The notes under the pieces: model-generated | Database searches by the model: none | What the model was told of the DNA's origin: nothing | What the model saw: the letters and a program-made list of their open reading frames with translations, nothing else | Shown here: positions 1 through 8,195 of the stretch, one piece after another | Numbering within the stretch: the stretch's first letter is position 1 | Layout of the letters: each line of letters starts with the position of its first letter | Program-made: the position numbers and the translations under genes | Assembly: GCF_036195045.1 (NCBI RefSeq) | Contig: NZ_CP108100.1 | Span: forward strand, 5,766,001 to 5,830,000 | Direction: 5' to 3' | Source of the DNA: Streptomyces sp. NBC_00236 | Lineage (GTDB): Bacteria > Actinomycetota > Actinomycetes > Streptomycetales > Streptomycetaceae | Length of the DNA stretch: 64,000 nt

Positions 1-328
1 GCCCGGGGACGGCCAGCGCGAGGGCGGCGGCGGCCGGGACGGTGAGCGCGAGCAGATGCAGCAGCCGCCGGGGCCACCAGCGGCGCACGGCCGTGCGGTC
101 GAGCTCGTCGGCGGGGGCGTACAGGCTGGTGCCGATGGCTGCCGACACCAGCAGTGGGGCGAGTACGAGGACGGGGACCCGGGCGCTGTGGTTGAAGTAG
201 GTCCGGCTTACCAGCCAGTCGGCGGCCCAGGCGGCGACGAGCACGATGCAGGCCAGAGCGGCAACGGTACGGGGGACGGTTCGGGAGCGCAGATAGAGGA
301 CGGGAACGGTGCCGGGTACGCGGTTCAC
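1..328 (-). CDS. Membrane protein, 5' part only (ABC-linked operon)
   Basis: The window edge cuts this gene; about 109 codons are visible. It starts at GTG 328, inside a 4-nt GTGA overlap with the stop of the upstream permease-like gene, so translation is probably coupled. The visible protein has hydrophobic stretches near residues 19-38 (AALACIVLVAAWAADW), 47-62 (VPVLVLAPLLVSAA) and about 93-107, so it is an integral membrane protein. It is the last visible gene of an operon with an ECF sigma factor, its anti-sigma factor and an ABC ATPase, so a second membrane subunit of the exporter is the simplest reading. I cannot assign a family from this fragment. Confidence 0.7.
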   Translation of the reverse strand, partial: MNRVPGTVPVLYLRSRTVPRTVAALACIVLVAAWAADWLVSRTYFNHSARVPVLVLAPLLVSAAIGTSLYAPADELDRTAVRRWWPRRLLHLLALTVPAAAALALAVPG

Positions 329-1665
329 AGGGTCGGCACCTCGGACGGGACGCAGCTTTCGCGCGTAGCGAGGAAGCGGCCGAGCCAGGCCCGGCGCTCG
401 GCGGCCGGCAGGGCTTCGAGGCGGCGCTGCTGCGGGGTCTTCTCCGCGTGGACAGCCAGGGCGCCGGGGCCGGCGAGCCAGCTCCTGACGGCGTCGTCGG
501 TGTACACCACCCGTAGCGTGTCCGCGGACTCGGCGGATCGGCAATTCCGCGGCGGCACCACGCCGTAGGACACCTGCAGGGCGAAATCCTCCGCGTGCCG
601 CAGCCGCCCGCGCACGACGTACCAGCCGATGTTCGGCGTGGGCACGCGGGCCTCACCGGAAGCGCGCGAGGGCTCCTGGTCCACATAGCGGGCCGGTGCG
701 CCCGGCACTCCGTCCAGCCGCCCGAACAGTCCGGCCAGCGCTTGCGAGACCTGCGGCAGCACGGCCCGGCCGTACTCGGTCAGGCAGATTCGGGGGACAC
801 CGTCCGTGCAGACGCGTCGCGCGGCAGCCGGGTCGTGCCGCACCAGGTCCTCGCCGGTGTGCAGGAGGAGTGGTGCGACGGCGGCGGCCAGGGCGAGCGG
901 TACGACGGCGAGGAGCCTGCGCCGAACCGCATGGGCGACCAGCGCGGCCACGGCGAGACCGCAGGTCCACGCCACCATGACCGGGGCGAACCACCACACG
1001 GGCAGCATTCCGTCGAGCATGTACTGCTCGGCGGGGTCGAGATACCGCCACGGCATTTCGGAGTAGAGCGGCACACCGAGGACGAGGTACAGCACCATGG
1101 CAAGGGCGGGCGGTGCCAGCCGCCACCGGCACCGCTGGCCGACGACGAACCCCACCAGGCCGACGGCCACCAGGAAGGCACTGTCCACCACGGCGAACGA
1201 CGGGAACGGACTCCCGCCCGCGGCGTACGGCCAGGTGGCGAGCAGCGCGGCGGCCAGCGCGGCGAGATATCCGATGACCGCCCACAACGTGACCGGCAGG
1301 GCGGCCACCAGCACCCGCGCCGACCGGGCGCGCGGGGTGGAGCTCCAGAGCTCGTCGGTCGAACGCCGGTGGTCGCGGGCGCCCTGCCAGCAGGAGGCGG
1401 CAGCCACCAGCGGACCGGCGAGCAGCGTCGCGGTGGAATGGAGCAGCGCCTGGGTCTCACCCCAGCTCCCCTGCCACGTATCGGCCTTGGCCGCCATGGT
1501 GACGGCGAGGATGACCGCCGTACAGGCGCCGGTCCACGGGGCGATGCCACGGCGCAGTTCGGTGCGCAGCGCGAGGAGCGTCGAACGGTGAGCAGCGCGT
1601 GAACGGGTGGACGCGGGGCCGGGGGAGTGCTGTCGCTCGTCGGCGGGGGCATCGGTCGTCGTCAT
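325..1665 (-). CDS. ABC transporter membrane protein with C-terminal soluble domain
   Basis: The protein has 446 residues. The start is ATG 1665, in an ATGA overlap with the ATPase stop; a longer upstream frame only runs through the ATPase gene in another phase. About seven hydrophobic segments fill roughly residues 35-265 (for example VLVAALPVTLWAVIGYLAALAAAL, cut here to AVIGYLAALAAALL, and WWFAPVMVAWTCGLAVAALV). A hydrophilic region of about 150 residues follows. This fits an ABC-2-like permease that pairs with the preceding ATPase. The substrate is unknown. The C-terminal domain lacks motifs I know and probably faces the outside. Confidence 0.75.
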   Translation of the reverse strand: MTTTDAPADERQHSPGPASTRSRAAHRSTLLALRTELRRGIAPWTGACTAVILAVTMAAKADTWQGSWGETQALLHSTATLLAGPLVAAASCWQGARDHRRSTDELWSSTPRARSARVLVAALPVTLWAVIGYLAALAAALLATWPYAAGGSPFPSFAVVDSAFLVAVGLVGFVVGQRCRWRLAPPALAMVLYLVLGVPLYSEMPWRYLDPAEQYMLDGMLPVWWFAPVMVAWTCGLAVAALVAHAVRRRLLAVVPLALAAAVAPLLLHTGEDLVRHDPAAARRVCTDGVPRICLTEYGRAVLPQVSQALAGLFGRLDGVPGAPARYVDQEPSRASGEARVPTPNIGWYVVRGRLRHAEDFALQVSYGVVPPRNCRSAESADTLRVVYTDDAVRSWLAGPGALAVHAEKTPQQRRLEALPAAERRAWLGRFLATRESCVPSEVPTL

Positions 1666-2438
1666 CGGACACCCGCCTTCGCACGGTGGGTGTGCAGGGC
1701 GGCGGTGTAGCCGCGCTCGATGGGGCTGCCGTCGAGCGCGTCCCCGTCGCCGCCCAGGGCCGCCAGTTCGGCCGTCGTTCCCCGGTACGCGATCCGGCCC
1801 GCCTCGACCAGCGTGACATCGGAGCAGGCCGTGGCCACGTCCTCGACCAGGTGCGTGGAGAGGATCACCGTGGCCCGGTCGCCGAGCTCCCGCATCAGGG
1901 TGCGGAACTCGACCCGCTGCTCCGGGTCCAGGCCCGCGGTCGGCTCGTCGAGCAGCAGCAGATCCGGTTCGTTGACGATCGCCTGGGCGATGCCGACGCG
2001 CCGCACCATACCGCCGGACAGGGTCTTCATCCGGGCGTCGATCCGGTCCGTCAGGCCCACCCGTTCCACGGCCCGTTCCACGGCGCCCGCGATCAGGGCG
2101 CCGTCCATCTCCTTGAGCCATGCCACATAGGCGACGAACTCGCGGACCGTGAAGCCCGGGTAGTAGCCGAACTCCTGCGGCAGATAGCCCAGCCGGCGCC
2201 GGACCGCCGCGCGGCTGCGGTGATCCGCCTCCGCGCCCACCTCGCTGCCCAGCAGTTCGATCCGCCCGGAGGTGGGCGCGGCGGCCGTGGAGACCACTCT
2301 GATCAGCGACGTCTTGCCCGCCCCGTTGGGCCCGAGGAGTCCGTGCACACCTGGGGTGAAGTCCAGGTCCACGCCGTCCAGGGCAGTCGTCCGGCGGTGC
2401 CGGACCGTCAGCCCGGTGACCTTGACGGTGCTGCTCAT
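1662..2438 (-). CDS. ABC transporter ATP-binding protein
   Basis: This 258-residue ATPase powers transport by the membrane proteins encoded just downstream. Visible motifs in order are Walker A GPNGAGKTS near residue 37, a Q-loop (YLPQEFGYYPGF), the signature LSGGM, Walker B LLLLDEP and the H-loop STH. ATG 2438 gives the usual length and lies 10 bp after the anti-sigma stop; upstream in-frame sequence is a shadow of the anti-sigma gene. The set resembles daunorubicin-type or bacitracin-type export ATPases. Linkage to an ECF sigma factor suggests that envelope or antibiotic stress induces the transporter. That link is inferred from order only. Confidence 0.9.
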   Translation of the reverse strand: MSSTVKVTGLTVRHRRTTALDGVDLDFTPGVHGLLGPNGAGKTSLIRVVSTAAAPTSGRIELLGSEVGAEADHRSRAAVRRRLGYLPQEFGYYPGFTVREFVAYVAWLKEMDGALIAGAVERAVERVGLTDRIDARMKTLSGGMVRRVGIAQAIVNEPDLLLLDEPTAGLDPEQRVEFRTLMRELGDRATVILSTHLVEDVATACSDVTLVEAGRIAYRGTTAELAALGGDGDALDGSPIERGYTAALHTHRAKAGVR

Positions 2439-2448
2439 GCGATCACGC

Positions 2449-3321
2449 TCATGACTTCTCCAGATGGTCGAATGATCGGCGGCGCAGGGCCAGCAGCCCG
2501 GCGCAGAGCACGGCCGCCGCCGCCCAGCAGCTCTGCGCGGCGGCACCCGCGAGGTACCGGGTGGCCGGCTCGGCCGCGTCGAGGATCCGCGACGGTGACG
2601 TACCGAAGGCCGGCAGCAGGACGGCGGCGGCCCAGCATGCGGCCACGGACGAGGCACCCGTGCGGCAGCCGACGTACGAGCCGAGCGTCAGCGCCCCGAG
2701 CGTCATGGCGAGCCCGGGCAGCAGCCAGGCCACCGCCCCCGGTCCGCCCGCGGACGAGGGCAGCGCCGCCCCGGCGAGCGTGAGCACCGGGACGGCCACC
2801 GCGAGTACCGCAGCGGTCCTGACCAGCAGCAGGCGGAGCCCGCCGCCCGGGGTCGTGGTGACGATCTCGTGCATCGGGTCGGCGGAACGCCCGTACGAGA
2901 CGCCGACCCCGGCCAGCGGCAGTACCGGCGCGACGACGAGGAGCAGCGGGCGGACCGCGCCGCCGAGTCCGCCGACGTACGCCAGGGCGAGCGCCCCGAG
3001 CGCCACGAGCAGCAGCGCTCCCGCCCACGCCCCCCGGAGCGCGGGGCCGGCGGCCCACAGGATCCGCCCGAGCCGGGAGGCGGGCCCCGGCAACCGCAGG
3101 GCTTCCCGCGCCGGTTCCCTCTCCGCGGCCGCGAGCACCGCGCTGCGGACCTCCGCCAGCAGCGGTGCCGCGGCCCCCCGGCCGCGTACCGCCGCCGACA
3201 CCCGGTCCGCGCAGCGCGAGCACGACTCGACGTGCTTCTCCAGCGACCACGCGTCGGTCTCGGCCGCGGCCCCCTCCGCGTACCGTCCGGCCAGTTCGTC
3301 TCCCACGTGCCAGGCAGTCAT
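2449..3321 (-). CDS. Zinc-finger (ZAS) membrane anti-sigma factor
   Basis: The protein has 290 residues. The N-terminus carries the ZAS signature H-x3-C-x2-C (HVESCSRC, near residue 30), typical of anti-sigma factors that hold an ECF sigma factor at the membrane. The rest is very hydrophobic, about six membrane segments, including WAGALLLVALGALALAYVG and LLLVVAPVLPLAGVG. This is longer than the usual single-helix anti-sigma factor and resembles an ABC-2 membrane domain fused behind the ZAS. ATG 3321 overlaps the sigma gene stop by 4 nt, so sigma and anti-sigma are probably made in a fixed ratio. Confidence 0.85.
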   Translation of the reverse strand: MTAWHVGDELAGRYAEGAAAETDAWSLEKHVESCSRCADRVSAAVRGRGAAAPLLAEVRSAVLAAAEREPAREALRLPGPASRLGRILWAAGPALRGAWAGALLLVALGALALAYVGGLGGAVRPLLLVVAPVLPLAGVGVSYGRSADPMHEIVTTTPGGGLRLLLVRTAAVLAVAVPVLTLAGAALPSSAGGPGAVAWLLPGLAMTLGALTLGSYVGCRTGASSVAACWAAAVLLPAFGTSPSRILDAAEPATRYLAGAAAQSCWAAAAVLCAGLLALRRRSFDHLEKS

Positions 3322-3920
3322 GCCGTGCCTCCCAGCGGTCCGTTCTCCACGACCAGCAGCTCCAGCGCGGCCCGCAGTTCGCGCCGGGCCCGCGACGCAC
3401 GGGTCTTGACCGTCCCCTCCGGTATGCCGAGCAGCCGGGCTGCCTCCCGGGTCGTCAGCCCGTCGATGACCGTCGCCCGCAGGACCTCCCGGAGTTCCGG
3501 CGATATCCGGTCGAGCGCGGCGCCCACGTCGCCGTACTCCAGACCGGCCAGGACCCGGTCCTCGGCGGACGGCACGGCGGCCGCCCACTGCGCACCGTCG
3601 GCGTGCTCGGCCTTGGCCACGCGTTCCGTCCTGGCCCGGCTCCGCTGCGCGTCGACCAGCCGGCGGGCGGCGATCACCCAGAGCCAGCCGCCGGCCTCGG
3701 CACCGCGGTGCGAACCGGCGGAGCGCCAGGCCGTGACGAAGGTGTCCTGCAGTACCTCCCGCACGGTCTCGGCGTCCGCGCACCGGCGCTTCAGCCGGGC
3801 CAGCAGCCAGCCGGAGTGCCGGTCGTAGAGCGCGGCCAGGGCGGCCGTGTCCCCCTGCGCGACGGCACGCAGCAGCGCCTCGTCGTTCCGGTCGTCCCCT
3901 GCGGGGTGCACGTGGCTCAC
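3318..3920 (-). CDS. ECF (extracytoplasmic function) RNA polymerase sigma factor
   Basis: The protein has 200 residues. Region 2 is visible at about residues 25-95 (LYDRHSGWLL, then QDTFVTAWRS) and region 4 at about 135-185, with the HTH LLGIPEGTVKTRASRARREL. The start is GTG 3920 behind AGAGGAAG. It begins a tightly overlapped operon with its anti-sigma factor, an ABC ATPase and membrane proteins. It most likely directs RNA polymerase to its own promoter and to a small stress regulon. I did not find an unambiguous promoter in the 58 bp upstream. Confidence 0.92.
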   Translation of the reverse strand: MSHVHPAGDDRNDEALLRAVAQGDTAALAALYDRHSGWLLARLKRRCADAETVREVLQDTFVTAWRSAGSHRGAEAGGWLWVIAARRLVDAQRSRARTERVAKAEHADGAQWAAAVPSAEDRVLAGLEYGDVGAALDRISPELREVLRATVIDGLTTREAARLLGIPEGTVKTRASRARRELRAALELLVVENGPLGGTA

Positions 3921-3978
3921 ACTTCCTCTATCGGAGCCGGGAGCCCGGGCGGTTCACGTACCGCGCGTCCGGATGCGG

Positions 3979-4797
3979 TCAGGGGCGTGGCGCCTTCTCG
4001 CCGTGCACCGCGATGTGCTCGGCCGCCAGCCAGGGCGCGAGGTCGTCGACGAGCAGGGACAGGACGGCCGGGTCGGCGCTCGGGGTGCGGCCCGTCCGCG
4101 CGGCCAGCCGCATCTGTTCGGCCCGTTCGGGAAGGTGCGGGTGGTAGCGGGCGAACAGCTCGGCCGACTCGGCCAGGTCGCTGGTCCAGCCGCCCCACTG
4201 CGGCATGACCAGGGTGAAGCCGGTACGGACGATCCGGCGGGCGACTCCCCGGCTCAGGGTGCGTCGCGCGGCGTCCGTGGTGGCCTCGGCGGCCCGCTCG
4301 CGCCAGCGCGGGAGCGCCAGGCACAGGTCTCCGTTGGTCTCGCGGGCGAGCAGCGAGGTCGGCCGGTAGCGCGGCAGCCGGGCGGCGAGGTCGTCGCCGA
4401 GCAGCGGAGTGCACAGGCATGCGACGAAGAAGCCCATGTCGTGGCGTTCGAGTGGGCTGAGCAGCGTGTCCGCGCCGAAGAGCAGGATGCCGACGCCGTC
4501 GATCCCGTCGAACGCCGCGTCCAGGGCGGTCTCGACGGCATCGGCGTCGGCGCGGTCCGGCCCGGTGGGCTCCTCGCGCAGGGCGAGCAGCAGGTCCAGG
4601 TCGGAGACCCCGGGCGTGGCCGTGCCGCGCGGGATGCTGCCGTAGACGTAGGCGCTGTCCAGCCGGGCGGGACCGAAGACCTCGGTGACACGGGAACGGG
4701 CCGCGGCCACGACCGGCGCGAACGCGGGCCGCACCCGGCCGAGCGAGCCCTCCCGGGCGATCGTGCCGTCCCGGTTCAGTCCCCGCTCCTCGTTCAT
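3979..4797 (-). CDS. Nucleotidyltransferase-domain protein (AadA-like fold)
   Basis: The protein has 272 residues. Near residue 50 the polymerase-beta-type nucleotidyltransferase motif is visible: GSIPRG followed by the metal-binding pair in SDLDLLLAL. A helical C-terminal half follows (FARYHPHLPERAEQM, DDLAPWLAAEH), as in aminoglycoside adenylyltransferases and their relatives. Substrate cannot be read from sequence; many chromosomal members have no proven resistance role. ATG 4797 overlaps the stop of the upstream cysteine hydrolase gene by 4 nt, so the two form an operon. Confidence 0.75.
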   Translation of the reverse strand: MNEERGLNRDGTIAREGSLGRVRPAFAPVVAAARSRVTEVFGPARLDSAYVYGSIPRGTATPGVSDLDLLLALREEPTGPDRADADAVETALDAAFDGIDGVGILLFGADTLLSPLERHDMGFFVACLCTPLLGDDLAARLPRYRPTSLLARETNGDLCLALPRWRERAAEATTDAARRTLSRGVARRIVRTGFTLVMPQWGGWTSDLAESAELFARYHPHLPERAEQMRLAARTGRTPSADPAVLSLLVDDLAPWLAAEHIAVHGEKAPRP

Positions 4798-5387
4798 GAC
4801 GACATTCTGCCGAGCGGCCGCGGCGCCGCGAACGTCACCTCCGCGGCCCGCGCCGTGACATGGGCGTCCCCACTGATCGCCCAGGCCGCGACGCGTGAGA
4901 CCACGGCCGCCGGGACCGCCTCGCTGATTCCGGGGGCGGCCGGGATGTCCTGCGTGGCGTGTGCGTCGTGGGGGAGGACGACCCGGTAGCCCAGCGCCAG
5001 CGCCGTGCGGGCCGTGGCCTGGACGCACATCTCCGACATCACGCCGCAGACCGCGACCGCCCCGACGCCCGCCGCGCTCAGGACGGAGCCCAGCGACGTC
5101 CCCGCGAAGCCGTCGTCCCGCGTCTTGCGGATCACGGACTCCGTGGGGCCCGTCCGGACCGGCAGGTGGAGCGCCCAGCCGGGGGTGTGCGGCTCGTCGC
5201 CCGAGCCGGGGGCGCCGTCGTTCTGCAGATGCACGACGAGCGCGCCGCTCCGGCGTGCGCGGGCGATCAGGTCCGCCGTCCGCTCCAGCAGTCCGGCCGC
5301 ACCGGGCACGGCCCTGCCCCCGGTCACCCCGGCCTTCTGGACGTCCACGACGAGCAGGGCCTGGCACGGGGGAGCGGTATCGGTCAT
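4794..5387 (-). CDS. Isochorismatase-like cysteine hydrolase
   Basis: The protein has 197 residues. Features of the family are the N-terminal catalytic Asp (ALLVVDVQKAG, near residue 15), a Lys in VIRKTRDDGF and the nucleophile Cys in CGVMSEMCVQATARTAL, with the typical cis peptide just before it. Relatives hydrolyse nicotinamide, ureido compounds or isochorismate; the actual substrate is open. ATG 5387 was chosen because upstream in-frame sequence runs into low-complexity 18-bp repeats. The ribosome-binding site is weak. It leads a two-gene operon with the nucleotidyltransferase and is divergent from lon. Confidence 0.82.
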   Translation of the reverse strand: MTDTAPPCQALLVVDVQKAGVTGGRAVPGAAGLLERTADLIARARRSGALVVHLQNDGAPGSGDEPHTPGWALHLPVRTGPTESVIRKTRDDGFAGTSLGSVLSAAGVGAVAVCGVMSEMCVQATARTALALGYRVVLPHDAHATQDIPAAPGISEAVPAAVVSRVAAWAISGDAHVTARAAEVTFAAPRPLGRMSS

Positions 5388-5423
5388 GGGGCCATCGTGT
5401 CCGGCGGCGACTTCGTGTTCCAC

Positions 5424-5513
5424 GGGATTTCGCGCGGCCTCGGGATTTCGCGCGGCCCCGGGACGTTGCGCGGCCCCGGGATGTCGAGTGGCACCGGGAC
5501 GTCGAGCGCCCCG
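5424..5513. repeat. Five tandem 18-bp repeats upstream of lon
   Basis: Five head-to-tail 18-bp units start at 5424, 5442, 5460, 5478 and 5496. Copies 1 and 2 differ at one base (GGGATTTCGCGCGGCCTC type); later copies drift. They lie between the divergent cysteine hydrolase and lon genes, upstream of the lon operators. The period is a multiple of three, so they read as hexapeptide repeats in the frame of the hydrolase, but no start signal supports translation. Function is unknown. Confidence 0.85.
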
Positions 5514-5586
5514 GTCCGCGGGCGGAGGGACTAAGGCGCCCGGGCCCGGCGTTGGACCAGGGCAGGACGCGGCAGTCGCACGTGAT

Positions 5587-5600
5587 CGCTCACAGCGAAC
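5587..5600 (-). promoter_or_regulatory. Candidate ClgR operator upstream of lon
   Basis: On the minus strand the sequence is GTTCGC, five bases, GCG, which is the motif reported for the Streptomyces regulator ClgR. ClgR is known to bind the lon promoter as well as clpP1 and clpC1. The site lies about 75 bp before the lon start. The match is seen; binding here is inferred. Confidence 0.75.
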
Positions 5601-5631
5601 ACGCCCCGGGAACATTGAGCGGCTCACAAGC

Positions 5632-5652
5632 ATTGAGTCCACATAGCTCAAC
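5632..5652 (+). promoter_or_regulatory. Candidate HAIR (HspR-binding inverted repeat) at lon
   Basis: ATTGAGT (5632-5638), a 7-bp spacer and GCTCAAC (5646-5652) fit the HAIR consensus CTTGAGT-N7-ACTCAAG at 11 of 14 positions. A further CTTGAGT half site follows at 5652-5658, and a related TGAGC-G-GCTCA palindrome lies just upstream near 5615. lon is a described HspR/HAIR regulon member in Streptomyces. The site lies next to the ribosome-binding site, a position suited to repression. Confidence 0.72.
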
Positions 5653-5673
5653 TTGAGTGCCGAAGGGGAGATC

Positions 5674-8094
5674 ATGGCTACTGAGTCCAACGCCGTCACA
5701 CCGCTGACCCTGCCCGTGCTGCCGCTCGATGACGAAGTCGTGCTGCCCGGGATGGTGGTGCCTCTGGACCTGTCCGACAGCGAGGTGCGTGCCGCCGTGG
5801 AGGCCGCGCAGGCCGCAGCCCGTGAGGGCGGCGGCAAGCCCGAGGTGCTGCTCGTTCCGCGCATCGACGGGACCTACACCGGGATCGGTGTCATCGGGAC
5901 CGTCGAGCAGGTCGGACGGCTCTCGGACGGCGACCCGGGTGCCCTCATCCGTGGTCGCGGACGCGTACGGATCGGGGCCGGGACCAGCGGGCCCGGTGCC
6001 GCGCTCTGGGTGGAGGGGACCCGGGTCGACGGCACCGTCCCCGAACCCCTCCCCGGAGCCGTCGCCGAACTGGTCAAGGAGTACAAGGCCCTCGCCACCA
6101 GCTGGCTGAAGACGCGCGGCGCCTGGCAGGTCGTGGACCGGGTCCAGCAGATCGAGGACGTCTCCGCCCTCGCCGACAACTCCGGATACTCCCCCTTCCT
6201 GACCACCACCCAGAAGGTGCAGCTCCTGGAGACCGCCGACCCGGTCGCCCGGCTGAAGCTCGCCATCCAGTGGCTCGGCGAACACCTCGCCGAGCAGGAC
6301 GTCGCCGAGTCCATCGCCAAGGACGTCCAGGAGGGCGTCGACAAGCAGCAGCGCGAGTTCCTGCTGCGGCGCCAGCTCGACGCCGTACGCAAGGAGCTCT
6401 CCGAACTCAACGGGGACCCGGAGGACGAGTCCGACGACTACCGGGCACGCGTCGAGGCCGCCGACCTTCCCGAGCACGTCCGCGAGGCCGCGCTCAAGGA
6501 GGTCGACAAGCTGGAGCGTGCCTCGGACCAGAGCCCCGAGGGCTCCTGGATCAGGACCTGGCTCGACACCGTCCTGGAACTGCCGTGGAGCGAGCGGACC
6601 GAGGACGCCTACGACATCAAGGGCGCCCGGGAGATCCTCGACGCCGAACACGCGGGCCTGCAGGACGTGAAGGAGCGCATCACCGAGTACCTCGCGGTGC
6701 GCAAGCGCCGTGCCGACCGTGGTCTGGGTGTGGTCGGCGGCCGGCGCGGCGGTGCGGTGCTGGCCCTGGTCGGGCCGCCCGGGGTCGGGAAGACCTCGCT
6801 CGGCGAGTCCGTGGCGCACGCCATGGGGCGCAAGTTCGTCCGCGTCGCCCTCGGTGGTGTCCGGGACGAGGCGGAGATCCGGGGCCACCGCCGTACGTAC
6901 GTCGGCGCGCTGCCCGGCCGCATCGTCCGCGCCATCAAGGAGGCCGGCTCGATGAACCCGGTGGTCCTGCTCGACGAGATCGACAAGGTCGGCTCCGACT
7001 TCCGGGGCGACCCGGCGGCGGCGCTCCTCGAAGTGCTCGACCCGGCCCAGAACCACACCTTCCGCGACCACTACCTGGAGGTCGAACTCGACCTCAGCGA
7101 TGTCGTCTTCCTGGCCACGGCGAATGTGCTCGAAGCCATTCCGGAGGCGCTGCTCGACCGGATGGAGCTGGTCAGGCTCGACGGCTACACCGAGGACGAG
7201 AAGGTCGTCATCGCCCGCGACCACCTGCTCCCGCGCCAGCTGGAGCGGGCCGGTCTGGAGAAGGACGAGGTCGCCCTCGACGAGTCGGCGCTGCGGAAGC
7301 TGGCCGGCGAGTACACGAGGGAGGCCGGGGTCCGGAACCTGGAGCGGGCCGTCGCCCGGCTGCTGCGCAAGGTCGCGGCCCAGCACGAGCTCGGCGACCG
7401 GGAGCTGCCGTTCACGGTGACCGACCAGGAGCTGCGCGGGCTCATCGGCCGGCCGCACCACGTCCCCGAGTCCGCCCAGGACCCGGCGGAGCGCCGTACC
7501 GCGGTGCCGGGCGTGGCCACCGGGCTCGCGGTGACCGGGGCCGGGGGTGACGTGCTCTTCGTGGAGGCGTCGCTCGCCGACCCGGAGACCGGGGCGTCCG
7601 GACTGACCCTCACCGGTCAGCTCGGCGACGTCATGAAGGAGTCCGCGCAGATCGCGCTGAGCTTCCTGCGCTCGCACGGCGCGGAGCTGGAACTGCCGGT
7701 CGCCGACCTCAAGGACCGGGGCGTGCACATCCACTTCCCGGCGGGCGCGGTCCCCAAGGACGGCCCGAGCGCCGGCATCACCCTGACGACCGCGCTGGCC
7801 TCGCTGCTCTCCGGACGGCTGGTCCGTACGGATGTGGCGATGACCGGTGAGGTGTCGCTGACCGGACGCGTCCTGCCGATCGGCGGCCTGAAGCAGAAGC
7901 TGCTCGCCGCCCACCGCGCGGGCATCACCACCGTGGTGATCCCGCAGCGCAACGAGGCCGACCTGGACGACGTCCCCGCCGAGGTGCTGGACACGCTGGA
8001 GGTCCACCCGGTCACGGACGTCCGCCAGGTCCTGGAGATCGCCCTCGCCCCGGCCTCGGCCCCGGCGGAGCGGAGGATCCCGGCCGCGGCGTAG
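5674..8094 (+). CDS. lon: ATP-dependent protease La (Lon)
   Basis: This cytoplasmic AAA+ serine protease of 806 residues degrades damaged and regulatory proteins. Domains in order are the N-terminal substrate-binding domain (about 1-210), a helical linker, the AAA+ module with Walker A GPPGVGKT at 367-374 and Walker B VVLLDEID at 430-437, and the protease domain with catalytic Ser699 (DGPSAG) and Lys742 (GGLKQK). Length and spacing of the Ser-Lys dyad match the LonA family. ATG 5674 follows GAAGGGGAG; a TTG at 5653 lies inside the operator region and was rejected. ClgR and HspR boxes upstream suggest combined activation and heat-shock repression. A strong hairpin terminates it. Confidence 0.98.
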   Translation: MATESNAVTPLTLPVLPLDDEVVLPGMVVPLDLSDSEVRAAVEAAQAAAREGGGKPEVLLVPRIDGTYTGIGVIGTVEQVGRLSDGDPGALIRGRGRVRIGAGTSGPGAALWVEGTRVDGTVPEPLPGAVAELVKEYKALATSWLKTRGAWQVVDRVQQIEDVSALADNSGYSPFLTTTQKVQLLETADPVARLKLAIQWLGEHLAEQDVAESIAKDVQEGVDKQQREFLLRRQLDAVRKELSELNGDPEDESDDYRARVEAADLPEHVREAALKEVDKLERASDQSPEGSWIRTWLDTVLELPWSERTEDAYDIKGAREILDAEHAGLQDVKERITEYLAVRKRRADRGLGVVGGRRGGAVLALVGPPGVGKTSLGESVAHAMGRKFVRVALGGVRDEAEIRGHRRTYVGALPGRIVRAIKEAGSMNPVVLLDEIDKVGSDFRGDPAAALLEVLDPAQNHTFRDHYLEVELDLSDVVFLATANVLEAIPEALLDRMELVRLDGYTEDEKVVIARDHLLPRQLERAGLEKDEVALDESALRKLAGEYTREAGVRNLERAVARLLRKVAAQHELGDRELPFTVTDQELRGLIGRPHHVPESAQDPAERRTAVPGVATGLAVTGAGGDVLFVEASLADPETGASGLTLTGQLGDVMKESAQIALSFLRSHGAELELPVADLKDRGVHIHFPAGAVPKDGPSAGITLTTALASLLSGRLVRTDVAMTGEVSLTGRVLPIGGLKQKLLAAHRAGITTVVIPQRNEADLDDVPAEVLDTLEVHPVTDVRQVLEIALAPASAPAERRIPAAA

Positions 8095-8141
8095 GTGTCA
8101 CGGCGTGACGGGCGTGGCACCACGGACACGGCCGGTACGGG

Positions 8142-8174
8142 CGGCCCGTCTCCCCCTCGCGGGGAGGCGGGCCG
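8142..8174. terminator. Bidirectional hairpin terminator between lon and the deacetylase gene
   Basis: A 14-bp stem (8142-8155 with 8161-8174, one G-T pair) closes a 5-nt loop about 50 bp after the lon stop. It also lies beyond the 3' end of the convergent deacetylase gene. Confidence 0.85.
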
Positions 8175-8195
8175 TTCCGCGTGAGCGGCGGTGGC

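Noticed and set aside
5388..5510. N-terminal extension of the cysteine hydrolase through the 18-bp repeats
   Set aside because: The frame is open but has only low-complexity RNPEAA-like repeats and no start signal; the family domain begins right after ATG 5387.
5590..8007. An 805-codon open frame antisense to lon
   Set aside because: It is a high-GC shadow of the lon gene: low-complexity product, no ribosome-binding site and no domain. Lon has full motifs on the plus strand.
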